DNA of 64,000 nt. Origin: Candidatus Methanoperedens sp. GTDB taxonomy: Archaea > Halobacteriota > Methanosarcinia > Methanosarcinales > Methanoperedenaceae. Each line of letters begins with the position of its first letter. Positions within the stretch are counted from its first letter, which is position 1. The DNA lies in contig JAPMTR010000063.1 in assembly GCA_026552975.1 (NCBI GenBank), forward strand, positions 50,575 through 114,574. The letters run 5' to 3'. Below are positions 55,998 to 63,963 of this stretch, piece by piece. The translations under genes and the position numbers were made by a program. The notes below the pieces were generated by a model that saw nothing but the letters and a program-made list of their open reading frames with translations, did no database searches and was not told the origin of the DNA.

Positions 55998-58219
55998 ATA
56001 CTATTTTTTGGGCTAAACCGGATCAAACTTATGAGGCTCATATTGAAGCCGCATATAAAGCATGGAAAGAAACCGTAATAGCCAACAAGAATTTGATTCA
56101 ACGATTAGGCAAAGAGTTCGGTTTTAGTGAACAGCGTTTTTTAAAAAGTTCACTTTTGACGGTGGTATTGCATGATATTGGCAAGAATATAGAACCTTTT
56201 CAAAAAATGATGAATGCAAAGAGAAAGGATAAGAGATTTGATATAAGAACCAATTATAGGCATGAATTAATATCATTCTCTTTTACTATTAGAGGTGGTC
56301 TTGATTTTAAGAAACATGGCGAATCATTGTTTGTATCACCACTTGAATCTTTAGCAGTTTTGGGACATCACAAAAAAATAAATGTAGATTTGCAATCGTT
56401 TTCTAGAGAGTCAACATCAGATAAACCTATTTTTTGTGAAGAAGGAATACATCAAGCCCTTTCATTAGCTGAAAAAATATTTGAACGAGAAGGTTTTCTA
56501 TTTCCAAAACTTTCAATTCCTAAAGATAATCCGTATGATGAAGTACGTAGATTAATTTGCGAAGATGCTTTATCAAAAATTTTTGAACAGGAAAACAATC
56601 CTCAAGCTATACGAACCACCTACTTATTATTAAAAGCGATTCTCCATTACGCTGACTGGCATGGATCAGCAGGAATCGATGTCAATTACTCATTAAAAAC
56701 GCATGCTGATGACTTATTCAAGGAAATTGAAAAAAGATGTATGGAGAAGAAATTAACATTCAAAGGGCTAAGACCTTTCCAGGAAGAATGTGCGCATACA
56801 TTAGGTAATATTATTGCGGTTGCACCAACTGGAAGTGGAAAAACTGAAGCTTCTTTATTATGGGCATTGAATAATTTGCAAAATATGGGCGGAGGAAAAC
56901 TGATCTATCTTTTGCCAACTATGGTTACAGCAAACAGTATTTTTACCAGATTAGAAGATTATTTTGGGAAAGGAAATGTGGGACTTACACATTCCACAGC
57001 TTCTTTTATGTTTCAGGACGAAGAAGATAATCATGAGAATATAAGAAATGTCCTATTTGACAAATCTTTTATTAAACCAGCAACTGTCGCGACTGTTGAC
57101 CAGTTATTATCATCCGGCTTTAATAACGGAAAATGGGCATTAATTGAAGCGAACGCAGCAAACAGCGTAATAATTATTGATGAGATTCATTCTTACGATC
57201 CATGGACGTTAGGACTCATTATCGAATCTATTAAGCATTTTACGAAATTTGGAACTCGTTTTATGGTGATGAGTGCTACTTTACCTGAATATTTAATTAA
57301 TCTTTTTTCAAAAACCTTGCCAAATGTAATCATAATACGCGATGAGACTCTTTTAAAGGAATGCAGAAATCGTTATCAAATATTTGATAAAATTATAGAG
57401 GAGGCTATTCCTGAAATTGAAAAATCAGTAAATATAGGGAAAAAAACACTTGTTGTTGTAAATAATGTAGCAAAATGCCAGGAGCTTTACAAAATATTAG
57501 AACATTTGAATCCAATGTGTTATCATTCTAAATTCATCCTGAAAGATAGGACAGAAAAAGAGATAGAAATTGACAATAAAAGGCTTCTAATTGCAACTCA
57601 GGTTGTGGAAGTATCGCTTGATATTGATTTTGATGTCATGTTTACAGAATGTGCGCCGCCAGATGCAATAGTTCAGAGGGCAGGAAGAGTTAATCGAAGA
57701 CGAGAAAAAACTGATAGTTGTATATCTATTTACAGGGCATCTGATATTTCAAAGAGAATTTATGATTCCGATAATAATGGAATATTAACACGTTCATTCG
57801 ATATTTTTAAAAAATCCTCCGAAAAATTAACAGAAAATGATCTAATTAAAATCGTGGAAGATGTTTATGCAGGTATTGAAATTGAAAGATCACCAAATTT
57901 TATTGATTCGAGTGAGCAATATTCAAAAACTCAAAAAAGATTAATGGGTATTTTTGATAATCCAAACAGAGAAGATAAAAATGATGTAACAAGAAAAATA
58001 GAATATCTCCAGATTCCCGTAATCCCATCTTCTTTTAGAGATGAAGCTTTATCATTGCCACCTTCACAACGAAGATTGTATGAAGTAAAAATGCCTTACT
58101 GGTATGTCATAAAACATAAAGAGCAAAATGAAGATATTACTTTTTGTGAAATGAAATATGATTCAGTGGTTGGTGCCCAATTCGTTGGAGATACTGAGAT
58201 TTCAAGTTTAATTATATGA
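55994..58219 (+). CDS. cas3: Cas3 HD nuclease-helicase
   Basis: 741 residues with an N-terminal HD nuclease: His60-Asp61 in TVVLHDIGKN, further His in NYRHELIS and LGHHKK, and Asp in ADWHGSAG. The superfamily 2 helicase has Walker A VAPTGSGKTEASLL (~276), DEIHSYDPW (~396), SATLPE, and QRAGRVNRR (~560). Motif II is DEIH rather than DEVH or DEAH. Recruited by Cascade to degrade invading DNA. Last gene of the AT-rich effector block. Confidence 0.96.
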   Translation: MNTIFWAKPDQTYEAHIEAAYKAWKETVIANKNLIQRLGKEFGFSEQRFLKSSLLTVVLHDIGKNIEPFQKMMNAKRKDKRFDIRTNYRHELISFSFTIRGGLDFKKHGESLFVSPLESLAVLGHHKKINVDLQSFSRESTSDKPIFCEEGIHQALSLAEKIFEREGFLFPKLSIPKDNPYDEVRRLICEDALSKIFEQENNPQAIRTTYLLLKAILHYADWHGSAGIDVNYSLKTHADDLFKEIEKRCMEKKLTFKGLRPFQEECAHTLGNIIAVAPTGSGKTEASLLWALNNLQNMGGGKLIYLLPTMVTANSIFTRLEDYFGKGNVGLTHSTASFMFQDEEDNHENIRNVLFDKSFIKPATVATVDQLLSSGFNNGKWALIEANAANSVIIIDEIHSYDPWTLGLIIESIKHFTKFGTRFMVMSATLPEYLINLFSKTLPNVIIIRDETLLKECRNRYQIFDKIIEEAIPEIEKSVNIGKKTLVVVNNVAKCQELYKILEHLNPMCYHSKFILKDRTEKEIEIDNKRLLIATQVVEVSLDIDFDVMFTECAPPDAIVQRAGRVNRRREKTDSCISIYRASDISKRIYDSDNNGILTRSFDIFKKSSEKLTENDLIKIVEDVYAGIEIERSPNFIDSSEQYSKTQKRLMGIFDNPNREDKNDVTRKIEYLQIPVIPSSFRDEALSLPPSQRRLYEVKMPYWYVIKHKEQNEDITFCEMKYDSVVGAQFVGDTEISSLII

Positions 58220-58330
58220 TCCATAAAATCCCGCCCCCTCTCCTCCCCCCCAGGCGCGCCACATGCGGACAGGCGGCGCAAAGAGCATACGGAGAAACGA
58301 TATGATCAGGCAAACTAAGACACAAATTAA

Positions 58331-58361
58331 CAAATCTGTATTCATCTGCGTTTATCTGCGG
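58331..58361. repeat. AATCTGT/ATCTGCG dispersed repeat
   Basis: CAAATCTGTATTCATCTGCG followed by TTTATCTGCGG has the same type as the sequence at 52208-52231 on the other side of the effector cassette. Such CTGTG/ATCTGCGG arrays occur as dispersed repeats in many environmental archaeal and bacterial genomes. Confidence 0.5.
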
Positions 58362-58551
58362 TTTGTTTTAGCTTATTTTTTGAAGCCTTATTTCGCGATC
58401 AAACCCGCGCCTGCAAGCGATAGCGCCAGATTTTTAACACAGAAAAATGATAAATTTCATGAAATAATCAATCGCAGGAGAAGTGAAAACTAATATGAAC
58501 CTGCATCAATCTTCATCGGATTTAGAATTCAACCTGCCGTCTATGAATAGA

Positions 58552-58621
58552 ACACGGATGACACGGATTGCACGGATTTTCACGGATCCGTGTGCATCCG
58601 TGTCATCCGTGAAATCCGTGT
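58552..58621. repeat. 70-bp complex inverted repeat of ACACGGAT units
   Basis: Four copies of the CACGGAT unit in one direction (ACACGGATGACACGGATT, then CACGGATTTTCACGGAT) meet their inverse (ATCCGTGTGCATCCGTGTC and onwards). The centre is the perfect palindrome CACGGATCCGTG. Transcribed, it would fold into a long hairpin. It is a known type of dispersed repeat that often gives false proteins in annotation. Confidence 0.7.
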
Positions 58622-58670
58622 TCTATCGTTTGATTTCTCTCTTAATTATAAATGAACGCGAAAAAAACAC

Positions 58671-58737
58671 CGAACAAAAACGAACTAAAACAAACTCCGG
58701 TGGCGTGAGTTCGTATGGAGTTCGTACAAGTTCGTTG
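58671..58737. repeat. CGAAC/GTTCG repeat array with 10-11-base spacing
   Basis: Left units CGAACAAAAACGAACTAAAA and CAAACTCC are spaced by ten bases; right units carry TTCGT at 58710, 58721 and 58731. The two halves are inverted relative to each other around CCGGTGGCG, so they could form a hairpin or a multi-site protein-binding region, as units fall on the same DNA face. Confidence 0.5.
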
Positions 58738-58760
58738 CTAATTTTCATCAATAATTACAT

Positions 58761-58786
58761 ACACCAAAGTTAACAAAATTGATAAC
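58761..58786 (+). promoter_or_regulatory. 26-bp shared upstream element, copy 1 (before abiEi)
   Basis: Sequence begins ACACCAAAGTTAAC and ends AAAATTGATAAC. It matches copy 2 (60359-60384) in 24 of 26 bases and copy 3 (61091-61116) in 21 of 26. It ends 17 bases before the abiEi ATG. Contains GTTA-N10-TAAC. Likely a promoter or operator element common to the toxin-antitoxin and cas6 genes. Confidence 0.65.
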
Positions 58787-58802
58787 AATAGTGCATACAA
58801 AT

Positions 58803-59561
58803 ATGAACAAGAAATATCAACTCCTTAATGAACTGGCAAGAAAAGGCCAAACATTCACATTCGAAGAGGCAGCCAGTATCAGCAGCCTCGGCAACCAGAG
58901 CCTTAAAATAACGCTCTTCCGCATGGAAAAGGAAGGCTGGATCGAGCGCATTGAAAAAGGGAAATATCTCATAATCCCGCTTGGCGCAAAAAAGGGAGGA
59001 TATACCATCAATGAATTCGTTATTGGCTCACAGCTCGTCAAACCTGCTGTCATCTCTTACTGGAGCGCTCTTAACTACCATGGGTTAACGGAGCAGATAC
59101 CGAATACGGTTTTCATCCAGACCACAGCAAGAAAAAAAGAACAGGAACTTGAGATATTTGGTGTCAGATACAGGATAGTCAGGATAACAGAAAAAAAGCT
59201 ATTCGGATTTGAAAAAGTATGGATAGATGACGTTGCCGTACTAATTACCGATCCTGAAAAAACAATCGTGGACTGCCTTGATAAGTCCCAGTATTGTGGC
59301 GGAATAGCAGAAGCGGCAAAAGCGCTGCATGGTGATCTTGATATTGAGAAGCTTAAAAAATATGCAATCGATATAGGCAATTCTGCTGTCATAAAAAGAC
59401 TAGGTTTGCTCTGCGATAAAATCGGAATAAAAGTAGATGTCGAGCCCGGATCAATATCAGGAAACTATCCCCTTCTTGACCCTTCGATGCATGGAAATGG
59501 TATTCTTAACAGGAAATGGAGGATACGGGAAAATGTAAGCGAGAAATACCTGGTGGGATAG
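58803..59561 (+). CDS. abiEi: Type IV antitoxin AbiEi-like transcription regulator
   Basis: 252 residues starting MNKKYQLLNELARKG. The first ~75 residues are the winged HTH of AbiEi antitoxins (QTFTFEEAASISSLGNQSLKITLFRMEKEGWIERIEKGKY). The remainder is the AbiEi C-terminal domain (SYWSALNYHGLTEQIP, ITDPEKTIVDCLDKS). AbiEi represses its own operon and neutralises the AbiEii toxin. One base separates it from the toxin gene. I start at 58803 instead of an upstream TTG. The pair is abortive-infection type and lies inside a cas locus. Confidence 0.88.
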   Translation: MNKKYQLLNELARKGQTFTFEEAASISSLGNQSLKITLFRMEKEGWIERIEKGKYLIIPLGAKKGGYTINEFVIGSQLVKPAVISYWSALNYHGLTEQIPNTVFIQTTARKKEQELEIFGVRYRIVRITEKKLFGFEKVWIDDVAVLITDPEKTIVDCLDKSQYCGGIAEAAKALHGDLDIEKLKKYAIDIGNSAVIKRLGLLCDKIGIKVDVEPGSISGNYPLLDPSMHGNGILNRKWRIRENVSEKYLVG

Positions 59562-59562
59562 A

Positions 59563-60342
59563 ATGATACGCGATATTGAGATCAAGGAGAAAGCAAGAGA
59601 GAATGGCGTTCCTGAGACTACAATTGAAAAAGACTATGCATTGAACTGGATATTGAAAGCTCTTAATCAGCAAACAGATATATTTGTGCTCAAAGGAGGC
59701 ACAGGATTGCGAAAAGTCTATTTTGAGAACTATCGTTTTTCTGAAGACCTGGATTTCACAATGCTAAAAAGCGCCGGAAGGTCAGATATTGAACAGATAA
59801 TAAAAAAGGCGATCCAGGCGGCAAAAAGGGATAGCGGCATCAATTTTCAGGATAATATTGAATCGGAAGAAAACATTAATGGATATCAAATAGATATCTA
59901 CTTCAGGATATTCAGGCGTGGAGGAAATCCCCTGCGTATAAAATTCGATATCACAAAACCCGAAAACGAAACAATGATCCTGCCGCCAGTAATGAAAGAT
60001 ATTTTCCATCCCTATTCAGATGACTATAATTCAATTGCCTGTGTGTATTCCATCCATGAGATCATGGCAGAAAAAATGCGTTCCCTGTTTGAACGAACAA
60101 GAGCAAGGGATGTGTATGATTTATGGTTCATTTCGAAGAATATTGATATGGCACAATCATTTAAAATTTTTCCAGCAAAATGTGCATTCAAGAAAATATC
60201 GCCGGATTTCGAGGATTTACTTGGTCGAAAACAGGATTTTCAGGATGCATGGAAAAGTTCTCTGGGACATCAATTAAAACCTTTACCCGTTTTTGAATCG
60301 GTATTCAATGAAGTTATGGATTTAATGAGCATTATTAAATAA
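59563..60342 (+). CDS. abiEii: AbiEii/DUF1814 nucleotidyltransferase toxin
   Basis: 259-residue toxin partner of AbiEi. The nucleotidyltransferase centre is FVLKGGTGLRKVYFENYRFSEDLDFTML, with the GGT-x-L and the ED-x-D acidic pair. LRIKFDITKPE supplies the third acidic residue, and HEIMAEKMRSLFERTRARDVYDLWFI is the late conserved block. AbiEii-type toxins transfer nucleotides to tRNA or other targets and arrest growth. The pair is complete and both frames are intact, so it is probably active. Confidence 0.9.
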   Translation: MIRDIEIKEKARENGVPETTIEKDYALNWILKALNQQTDIFVLKGGTGLRKVYFENYRFSEDLDFTMLKSAGRSDIEQIIKKAIQAAKRDSGINFQDNIESEENINGYQIDIYFRIFRRGGNPLRIKFDITKPENETMILPPVMKDIFHPYSDDYNSIACVYSIHEIMAEKMRSLFERTRARDVYDLWFISKNIDMAQSFKIFPAKCAFKKISPDFEDLLGRKQDFQDAWKSSLGHQLKPLPVFESVFNEVMDLMSIIK

Positions 60343-60358
60343 AATGAAAAAATTCAGG

Positions 60359-60384
60359 ACACAAAAGTAAACAAAATTGATAAC
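60359..60384 (+). promoter_or_regulatory. 26-bp shared upstream element, copy 2 (before cas6)
   Basis: Begins ACACAAAAGTAAAC and ends AAAATTGATAAC; differs from copy 1 at two positions. Ends 25 bases before the cas6 ATG, and the similarity to copy 1 continues weakly to the ATGAAC of the start. It gives cas6 its own signal although abiEii ends only 16 bases upstream. Confidence 0.65.
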
Positions 60385-60409
60385 CACAGCGCACAAAATG
60401 TGAAAAGAT

Positions 60410-61084
60410 ATGAACCTCAAAACCTTCACCCTCACCCTTGCCTCCAACCGTCCAATAGAAGGCACTTCAGCACAATTGCGAGGTTTCTTCGCAACGAAAT
60501 TCAACGAATACACACTTCTACACCAGCACAACACCGATAAATTAATTTATAGCTATCCTCTGGTGCAATACAGAATGATAAGCGGAGTTCCCATGGTCGT
60601 GGGTATCAACGAAGGCGCTGAAGTTTTAAAAGATGTTTATGATAAATACGATGAGATAAGGCTCGGTGATGAGTCTTATGAGATAGTGGAGAGAGGCATC
60701 TGCGTTAAGAACCAGGAATTTGGGCTCTCGGATAAAATACATTCCTACGAGTTCGCTACTCCATGGCTTGCGCTTAACCAGGAGAACTATATGAAATATT
60801 ACAGTTTGAAGGATGGTGGAGAAAGGCTTGAGTTCCTAAGAAAAACACTCACTGGAAACCTATTGTCCATGTCGAAATCATTGGAATACATGGTTCCAGA
60901 TAAAATAAGATGCGACGTCCAAGTGAACATCATGAAACGTAGGTTGAAAGATGTTAATGTAATGACCTTTATCGGAAGATTCCAAACTAACTTTATCATT
61001 CCAGACTATCTTGGCGTGGGAAAATCCGTATCAAGAGGTTTTGGCGCGGTTGTCATGAAAAATACTCCTGAAAATAAACTTTAA
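60410..61084 (+). CDS. cas6: CRISPR RNA endonuclease Cas6
   Basis: 224-residue RAMP-fold nuclease that cuts the CRISPR transcript within repeats. The N-terminal strand (KTFTLTLASNRPIEGTSAQLRGFF) and the C-terminal glycine-rich loop GVGKSVSRGFGAVVMKN are family marks. It is shorter than many Cas6 proteins, and the exact catalytic residues cannot be assigned; His/Tyr candidates occur at ~35-45. It is not contiguous with either cas block, but is flanked by toxin-antitoxin pairs. Confidence 0.85.
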   Translation: MNLKTFTLTLASNRPIEGTSAQLRGFFATKFNEYTLLHQHNTDKLIYSYPLVQYRMISGVPMVVGINEGAEVLKDVYDKYDEIRLGDESYEIVERGICVKNQEFGLSDKIHSYEFATPWLALNQENYMKYYSLKDGGERLEFLRKTLTGNLLSMSKSLEYMVPDKIRCDVQVNIMKRRLKDVNVMTFIGRFQTNFIIPDYLGVGKSVSRGFGAVVMKNTPENKL

Positions 61085-61090
61085 TAATAT

Positions 61091-61116
61091 ATACCAAAGC
61101 TTACAAATATGATAAC
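61091..61116 (+). promoter_or_regulatory. 26-bp shared upstream element, copy 3 (before mntA)
   Basis: Begins ATACCAAAGCTTAC and ends AAATATGATAAC. Immediately downstream, CGAAACATATAAAA (about 61120-61134) has the form of a BRE plus TATA box, with the ATG at 61152 in place for a short leader. In this copy the element therefore lies directly upstream of the promoter, which suggests a site for a regulator. Confidence 0.6.
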
Positions 61117-61151
61117 GGAACGAAACATATAAAAATCAAGAATCAACCAAT

Positions 61152-61580
61152 ATGGATACCGAAGAACTCATAGCAAAGCTGAAGATTGAATTCGAATTCA
61201 TTAAAGACGAAACTGAAGGCATCTTACTATATGGTTCCTGCGCTACCGGTACTGCGAATGAACGTTCAGATATCGATATCTGCATCATCAAACCCCAATC
61301 CAGGGAAATTTTGAAACGTATATTTCAAAAAGTCGGTGGCAGGTATGATATAAAGATCTTTGAAGAACTGCCACTCTATGTTAAAATGGACATAATAGAA
61401 AATTACATGATGATATTTGGCGATGAGCCCTCTATTTCTTATTATTTTTATCATTTCAGGAAAAACTGGGAAGATATGAGGCACAGGATAACCAGCAACA
61501 GGTTCAAAACTGTAACCGATATGATCACAACAAGGAGGAAATGGCTTGAAACAAGACGACAGGTATCTTACAAGGGTTGA
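61152..61580 (+). CDS. mntA: MntA antitoxin, minimal nucleotidyltransferase
   Basis: 142 residues with the active-site motif GSX10DXD: Gly28-Ser29, Asp40 and Asp42 (LLYGSCATGT, SDIDICII). In known pairs MntA adds AMP to a tyrosine of the HepT toxin and so inactivates it. The gene overlaps hepT by 35 bases. It is placed between cas6 and cas1, with a conserved upstream element. The function is inferred from the motif and partner. Confidence 0.88.
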   Translation: MDTEELIAKLKIEFEFIKDETEGILLYGSCATGTANERSDIDICIIKPQSREILKRIFQKVGGRYDIKIFEELPLYVKMDIIENYMMIFGDEPSISYYFYHFRKNWEDMRHRITSNRFKTVTDMITTRRKWLETRRQVSYKG

Positions 61581-61929
61581 GAGATTCATTAAAGAAGAAG
61601 AATTTATTTCATCACACACCATCGAAAATGATATAACAGAGCGTGCTTTGCTATATTCACTTCAGGTTTCCATTGAAATTTCTATGGATATCGTTGCAAT
61701 GAAATTAAAGGACATGGGTTTGAAGGTAGATGATGATGCAACAAATATAGAAAAGATCAAGGGACAGGGAATAATAACAGATGCAGAAGCTGATTTCTTG
61801 AAAGAAATCAATGGAGTCAGGAACTTCATTGTTCACAGGTATAACCAGATTGATATGAATATCATAAATGAAGCGCTTTCAAAGATTAGCGACCTCAAAA
61901 TAATCATCTTAAAAGTAGCTGATCATTAA
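61546..61929 (+). CDS. hepT: HepT-like HEPN toxin (DUF86)
   Basis: 127-residue HEPN RNase. The catalytic and target motif RX4HXY is present as Arg92, His97 and Tyr99 (RNFIVHRY); Tyr99 would be the AMP acceptor. Starts at TTG with a strong AAGGAGGAAAT site inside the end of mntA. The stop TAA overlaps the cas1 ATG (TAATG), so hepT and cas1 must share a transcript and are probably translationally coupled. This is an unusual place for a toxin. Confidence 0.9.
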   Translation: MKQDDRYLTRVERFIKEEEFISSHTIENDITERALLYSLQVSIEISMDIVAMKLKDMGLKVDDDATNIEKIKGQGIITDAEADFLKEINGVRNFIVHRYNQIDMNIINEALSKISDLKIIILKVADH

Positions 61930-62897
61930 TGCAACTCGTAATAAACACACGCGGTGCGTATCTCAAAAAGGAAAAGAACTGCTTCCTCATAAAGAACGAT
62001 GATAAGACCTTCGAAGTCTCGGCAGACAAGGTTGACAGCATCCTAATAACCACATCAGCAACCATAAGCACAGATGCGATCGAGTTCGCTGTCGAGAATA
62101 ATATCGATATAGTGTTCCTTGATTACAATGGAAATCCTTTTGGCAGGGTCTGGCACTCAAAACTTGGAAGCACGACGCTTATCCGCCGAAGGCAACTGGA
62201 AGCAGAAGCCACAGTTGTGGGATTTAACCTGGCACGCGGCTGGATAGTGCGAAAGATCGATAACCAGCTTGATTTCCTGAAAGACCTGAAAAAGAATAGG
62301 CCTGATGATAAAGAGCTGATAGAGCCAAACATTGCAAAAATCTCAGAACTCAGGGAAACTCTTGTTGGCATGAAAGGATCACTTGAAGAAAAGCGCGGTT
62401 CGATCATGGGAAATGAAGGTATGGCTTCGCTTAATTATTTCAATGCAATTAGCAATATAATGCCGGAAGCATGGAAATTCAAAGGCCGAAGCCGTGATCC
62501 TGCTCAGGATGCTTTTAACTGCCTTCTAAATTACGGCTACGGAGTCCTGTATTCGCAAGTCGAGAAGGGATGCATAATTGCAGGACTTGACCCTTATCTG
62601 GGCTTTTTACATACGGATAATTACAACAAGAAGAGCTTTGTTTTTGACCTTATTGAGATCTTCAGGATACATGTCGATAGGACGGTCATAAACCTCTTTT
62701 CGAGAAAACAGGTGCATGAAGGGCTTTTTGATAAGATCCCGGGCGGCCTGTACATGAATAAGGATGGTAAAGCAGTTTTAATTACAGCGATCAATGAAAC
62801 GCTTGATAAGGATATTGATTATAACGGGCGAAATATCAAGATCAGGAACACCATACAGATGGAATGCCACAGCATAGCGAATAGCCTGATTAAATAA
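61929..62897 (+). CDS. cas1: CRISPR integrase Cas1
   Basis: 322-residue integrase of spacer acquisition. The metal-binding catalytic residues are Glu163 in GNEGMASLNYF, His228 in LGFLHTDNY and Asp240 in FVFDLIEIFR, with the right spacing. The N-terminal beta domain begins MQLVINTRGAYLKKEKN. Coupled to hepT by a one-base overlap. Followed 63 bases later by cas2. Confidence 0.97.
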   Translation: MQLVINTRGAYLKKEKNCFLIKNDDKTFEVSADKVDSILITTSATISTDAIEFAVENNIDIVFLDYNGNPFGRVWHSKLGSTTLIRRRQLEAEATVVGFNLARGWIVRKIDNQLDFLKDLKKNRPDDKELIEPNIAKISELRETLVGMKGSLEEKRGSIMGNEGMASLNYFNAISNIMPEAWKFKGRSRDPAQDAFNCLLNYGYGVLYSQVEKGCIIAGLDPYLGFLHTDNYNKKSFVFDLIEIFRIHVDRTVINLFSRKQVHEGLFDKIPGGLYMNKDGKAVLITAINETLDKDIDYNGRNIKIRNTIQMECHSIANSLIK

Positions 62898-62957
62898 AAA
62901 CCTAGTGAAACAAATAAACGAATAGACAAATAAAAATCAAAAGAACAAGGAGAATAG

Positions 62958-63254
<297 letters not shown>

Positions 63255-63264
63255 GGATTGGACT

Positions 63265-63855
63265 ATGCCAGCAGGAGATACTATAATTACTATTTCGGAT
63301 GTGCTTGAATACCTTTTCTGCCCGCGTTTTATTTATTTCATGCATTGTCTTGCCATCCCGCAGAACGAAGGATCAAGATTCAAGGTCATAAAAGGCAGGG
63401 AAGTGCATGATGAAAAGCGGGTCACGAATACAGAATATCTGAGAAAAAAGCTTGGCGTTGTGAAAAAAGAGATAAATGTTTTCATAGCCTCAAAGGGAAA
63501 TCATATTAAAGGGATCGTGGACGAGATCCTTTTCCTGGATGATGGGACTGCGGCACCATTCGAATATAAATACGCAGAATTTAAGGATACGATTTTCCAG
63601 ACATATAAATTCCAGCTTGTTCTTCATGCATTGATGATCAAAGAGAACTATGATCTCGATGTGAAAAAAGGATTCATCTGCTTCACAAGAAGCAATAATC
63701 ATATTGAAGAGATCATTTTTACAGAAAAAGATTTCAAGAAAGCGATCAAGATCATTGACGAGATACTTGAAATTATAGACAAAGGCTTTTATCCCGGTAA
63801 ATCCAAATATAAGAATAAGTGCATTGATTGCTGCTACAGCAACATCTGTGTGTGA
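63265..63855 (+). CDS. cas4: Cas4 exonuclease with Fe-S cluster
   Basis: 196-residue RecB-like nuclease that trims prespacers and selects for a PAM. The four cluster cysteines are Cys19, Cys186, Cys189 and Cys195 (CIDCCYSNIC). The nuclease core shows the Glu/His of GREVHDEKRV, Asp of IKGIVDEILFLDDG, and APFEYKYAEFKD with the catalytic Glu-x-Lys. Completes the adaptation set cas1-cas2-cas4 that ends just before the array. Confidence 0.95.
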   Translation: MPAGDTIITISDVLEYLFCPRFIYFMHCLAIPQNEGSRFKVIKGREVHDEKRVTNTEYLRKKLGVVKKEINVFIASKGNHIKGIVDEILFLDDGTAAPFEYKYAEFKDTIFQTYKFQLVLHALMIKENYDLDVKKGFICFTRSNNHIEEIIFTEKDFKKAIKIIDEILEIIDKGFYPGKSKYKNKCIDCCYSNICV

Positions 63856-63963
63856 TTTTCTTGTCTTTATATACTATTCTATAATTTTGCATCAAGAAAT
63901 CTTACCGCAAAATCTAAGCCATATTAACGCTTATTTTACCTTAAACAGGTGAAAATCTGTGGT
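63856..63963 (+). promoter_or_regulatory. CRISPR leader
   Basis: AT-rich stretch of 108 bases between the cas4 stop and the first repeat. A TATA-like CTTTATATACTATTC lies near its start. This is the place of the array promoter and of the sequence recognised during spacer insertion. The call depends on the repeat assignment. Confidence 0.6.

Larger units (their letters stand above)
58220..58760. other. Repeat-rich intergenic region between cas3 and abiEi
   Basis: About 540 bases without a convincing gene. It contains a GC-rich stretch at 58225-58280 (CTCCTCCCCCCC and similar), AATCTGT/ATCTGCG repeats at 58331-58361, a complex inverted repeat at 58552-58621 and GTTCG/CGAAC repeats at 58671-58737. 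Two open frames of 76 and 96 codons run through these repeats and are not considered real. The content suggests a recombination junction between the effector cassette and the following module. Confidence 0.6.

Noticed and set aside
58263..58493. 76-codon open frame after cas3
   Set aside because: It crosses the GC-rich junction and the ATCTGCG repeat; composition and peptide do not look like a protein, and no ribosome site is present.
58483..58773. 96-codon open frame between cas3 and abiEi
   Set aside because: It runs through the ACACGGAT inverted repeat and the GTTCG array; its peptide is a known kind of repeat artefact and it lacks a ribosome site.
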